Positions 62,839-64,000 of a stretch of DNA of 64,000 bases are shown one piece after another. The position numbers and the translations under genes were made by a program. Numbering within the stretch: the first letter of the stretch is position 1; the number at the start of each line of letters is the position of its first letter. The stretch lies in NCBI GenBank assembly GCA_037951165.1, contig JBBDHG010000054.1, forward strand, positions 242,501 through 306,500, written 5' to 3'. This DNA is from Lophius americanus. Lineage: Eukaryota; Chordata; Actinopteri; Lophiiformes; Lophiidae. The notes below the pieces were generated by a model. That model ran no database searches and had not been told where the DNA came from. It saw only the letters and a list, made by a program, of their open reading frames with translations.

Positions 62839-62941
62839 TGCGGCAGAGGAGGAGCAGCAGGGTCCGTCAAAGAAAGGCCTGAAGAAACAGCAGAAGGAAG
62901 CAGAGAAAGCTGCTAAAAAGGCAGAGAAACAGGCCAAGCTG
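62839..62941 (+). CDS. dars1: Cytoplasmic aspartyl-tRNA synthetase, coding exon 2
   Basis: The enzyme charges tRNA(Asp) with aspartate and in vertebrates is part of the cytosolic multi-synthetase complex. This 103-nt exon lies between CCTGTTTCAG and GTGAGT and encodes an acidic start (AAEEEQQG), then PSKKGLKKQQKEAEKAAKK and AEKQAKL. The SKKxLKKxxK pattern is the lysine-rich tRNA-binding motif in the N-terminal extension of class IIb synthetases such as yeast AspRS. The identity rests on this motif together with the location downstream of cxcr4 on the same strand, as in mammals. It ends in phase 0. The anticodon-binding and catalytic domains are off the right edge. A lysine-rich exon of another class II synthetase is the main alternative. 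Confidence 0.82.
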
Positions 62942-63649
62942 GTGAGTGGTTTTCGGGTTTGTTGTTTTACATCCGTTTCTCCATCTTATAGCTATTAAGG
63001 CTGCTCTTGTGGTCATTGTGGCTCCACCAAGGTTGCTGGTCACAGGGGGGCAAGAGTATCCATTGTTGAAGTATTTCTGTCAGTTTGTCTTGTTTATGTC
63101 TACCCAAACAAAGTGCTGTTTTCTTTCACACGGAGTCCATGACACGTTAAACACTGGGATGACCTGCAGGTGAAGACGTATAAAATTTTTCCAATAGGTG
63201 TCACACTCACTGCAATGTTCTTTCACCTTCAACTCTTGTGGATATGGTTGTCCTATCACCTAGTGTCAGCTCAAATATGATTCATTACTGTATTCGAATT
63301 AGAAAGAACAATTGAGATACACTTTTCAAGATAATTTTGTCTATTCAATTAATCTTTCACGGACTCAACAATGGTGCCACCGACTATAGAACAAACTGGG
63401 CTCCATATTTTATTATATCCAGCAAAACATAAAGCTCAACTCCAAAGAATTTCTGTGGTACTGTGAAAGAATTTCTGTTCTTCCAACAGTTCCACCAGTA
63501 ACACTGGCATGCATCATTGGTTTGGGTTATGAACTTGTATAAACCATAGGCATTTACAGCTCTTTTCATTTCTGTCCATACAATGATGCCAATACCTTGA
63601 CTATTTTCTCATTCAAAGCACAAATTTTATACTATTTAATAGAGAAAGT
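62942..63649 (+). other. dars1: dars1 intron 2 (start)
   Basis: From the GTGAGT donor onward no further exon is recognised before the window ends. No sequence resembling the next conserved AspRS segment (around the KERYG motif) was found, so the intron probably runs off the window. Confidence 0.55.
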
Positions 63650-63745
63650 GGGCAATTAACCATAAAAAGATGGTTAATTGCCCTTGATTCAGATGGACCT
63701 GAATCCCCTGAATCGCCCTGAATCAAGATCTCTTGATTCAGGGCG
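63650..63745. repeat. Cluster of nested inverted and direct repeats at a SINE edge
   Basis: Two perfect hairpins stand side by side: 63650-63663 / 63670-63683 (14-bp arms, loop AAAAAG) and 63714-63728 / 63731-63745 (15-bp arms, loop TC). Between them CCTGAATC recurs, and the GATTCAG unit appears in both orientations. The second hairpin's right arm runs into the first bases of the SINE at 63740. Confidence 0.92.
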
Positions 63746-64000
63746 ACACGGTGGCGCAGTTGTTAGCGCTGCTGGATCACAGCAAGAAAGGGTATGAATA
63801 CACTTCTGCTGGGCTTTCTGTACCGAGTTTGCTTGTTCTCCCTGTGTTTGCGTTTGTTTTCTCTGGGAAGTCTGGCTTCCTCCCACGGTCCAAAAACATG
63901 CAATATTGGTGACACCAAAATTGCCTGTAGGAGTGAGTGTACGTGTGAGTGGTTGTATGTATTTATGTGTCGGCCCTGTGTTGAACTGGGTACTCGTCCT
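63740..64000 (+). repeat. tRNA-headed SINE, runs off the window
   Basis: GGCGACACGGTGGCGCAGTT and GTTAGCGCTGCTGG give a box A-like head. Box B is lost (GGTATGAATACAC replaces the GGTTCGAATCCC type). The body follows in order: GTTTGCTTGTTCTCCCTGTG, CTTCCTCCCACGGTCCAAAA, CATGCAATATTGGTGACACC and TGTGTCGGCCCTGTGTTGAA. It is the best-preserved copy of this family in the window. Confidence 0.82.

Noticed and set aside
63740..63800. Possible tRNA gene at the window end
   Set aside because: Only box A is recognisable and the following sequence is the standard SINE body.

Overview
This window is vertebrate nuclear DNA, almost certainly from a teleost fish. The evidence is long AT-rich intergenic DNA, GT-AG introns, many typical fish mobile-element relics (tRNA-headed SINEs, L2 LINE tails, Tc1-like transposases, Ty3/gypsy pol fragments), and two recognisable genes in an order also found in mammals: cxcr4 followed by dars1 on the same strand.

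Only the right-hand sixth carries host genes. A chemokine receptor CXCR4 coding exon (53709-54815, +) has a GC-richer 5' flank and a short 3' UTR ending at an AATAAA (55270-55275). About 4.2 kb downstream lies the start of dars1 (cytoplasmic aspartyl-tRNA synthetase): a proposed 23-nt first coding exon (59025-59047), a 3.8-kb intron, and a confident second coding exon (62839-62941) encoding a lysine-rich N-terminal extension. The rest of dars1 lies beyond the right edge. The two genes are unrelated in function; their adjacency is ancestral synteny.

The left 53 kb is a gene desert in which I found no host exon. In mammals the region upstream of CXCR4 is a large gap towards THSD7B, so this stretch probably corresponds to it. 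It holds a dense mobile-element nest at 8.8-14.3 kb: SINEs, an L2-type tail repeat, a decayed Ty3/gypsy element with integrase upstream of reverse transcriptase (Gmr1-like order), and pieces of at least two non-LTR elements. A defective L2-type LINE lies at about 43.0-45.7 kb and has a 32-bp tandem-repeat array in front of its endonuclease. Two short 3'-end copies of the same L2 family lie at 29.4 and 42.2 kb. Two Tc1-like transposase relics lie at 3.2 and 24.3 kb, with several SINEs, microsatellites and a 19-G homopolymer elsewhere.

The least expected signals are: (i) several perfect, short-loop inverted repeats scattered through the window (up to 23 bp stem, 3-nt loop); (ii) about 15 extra residues in extracellular loop 2 of CXCR4; (iii) a splice-donor-like and an acceptor-like site only 21 nt apart just before the CXCR4 start; (iv) the IN-before-RT gypsy relic; and (v) the monomer array of the L2 element. 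I see no CRISPR, operon, or new multi-gene system. Repeat family names come from recognition of encoded motifs and consensus-like tails, not from a database search.
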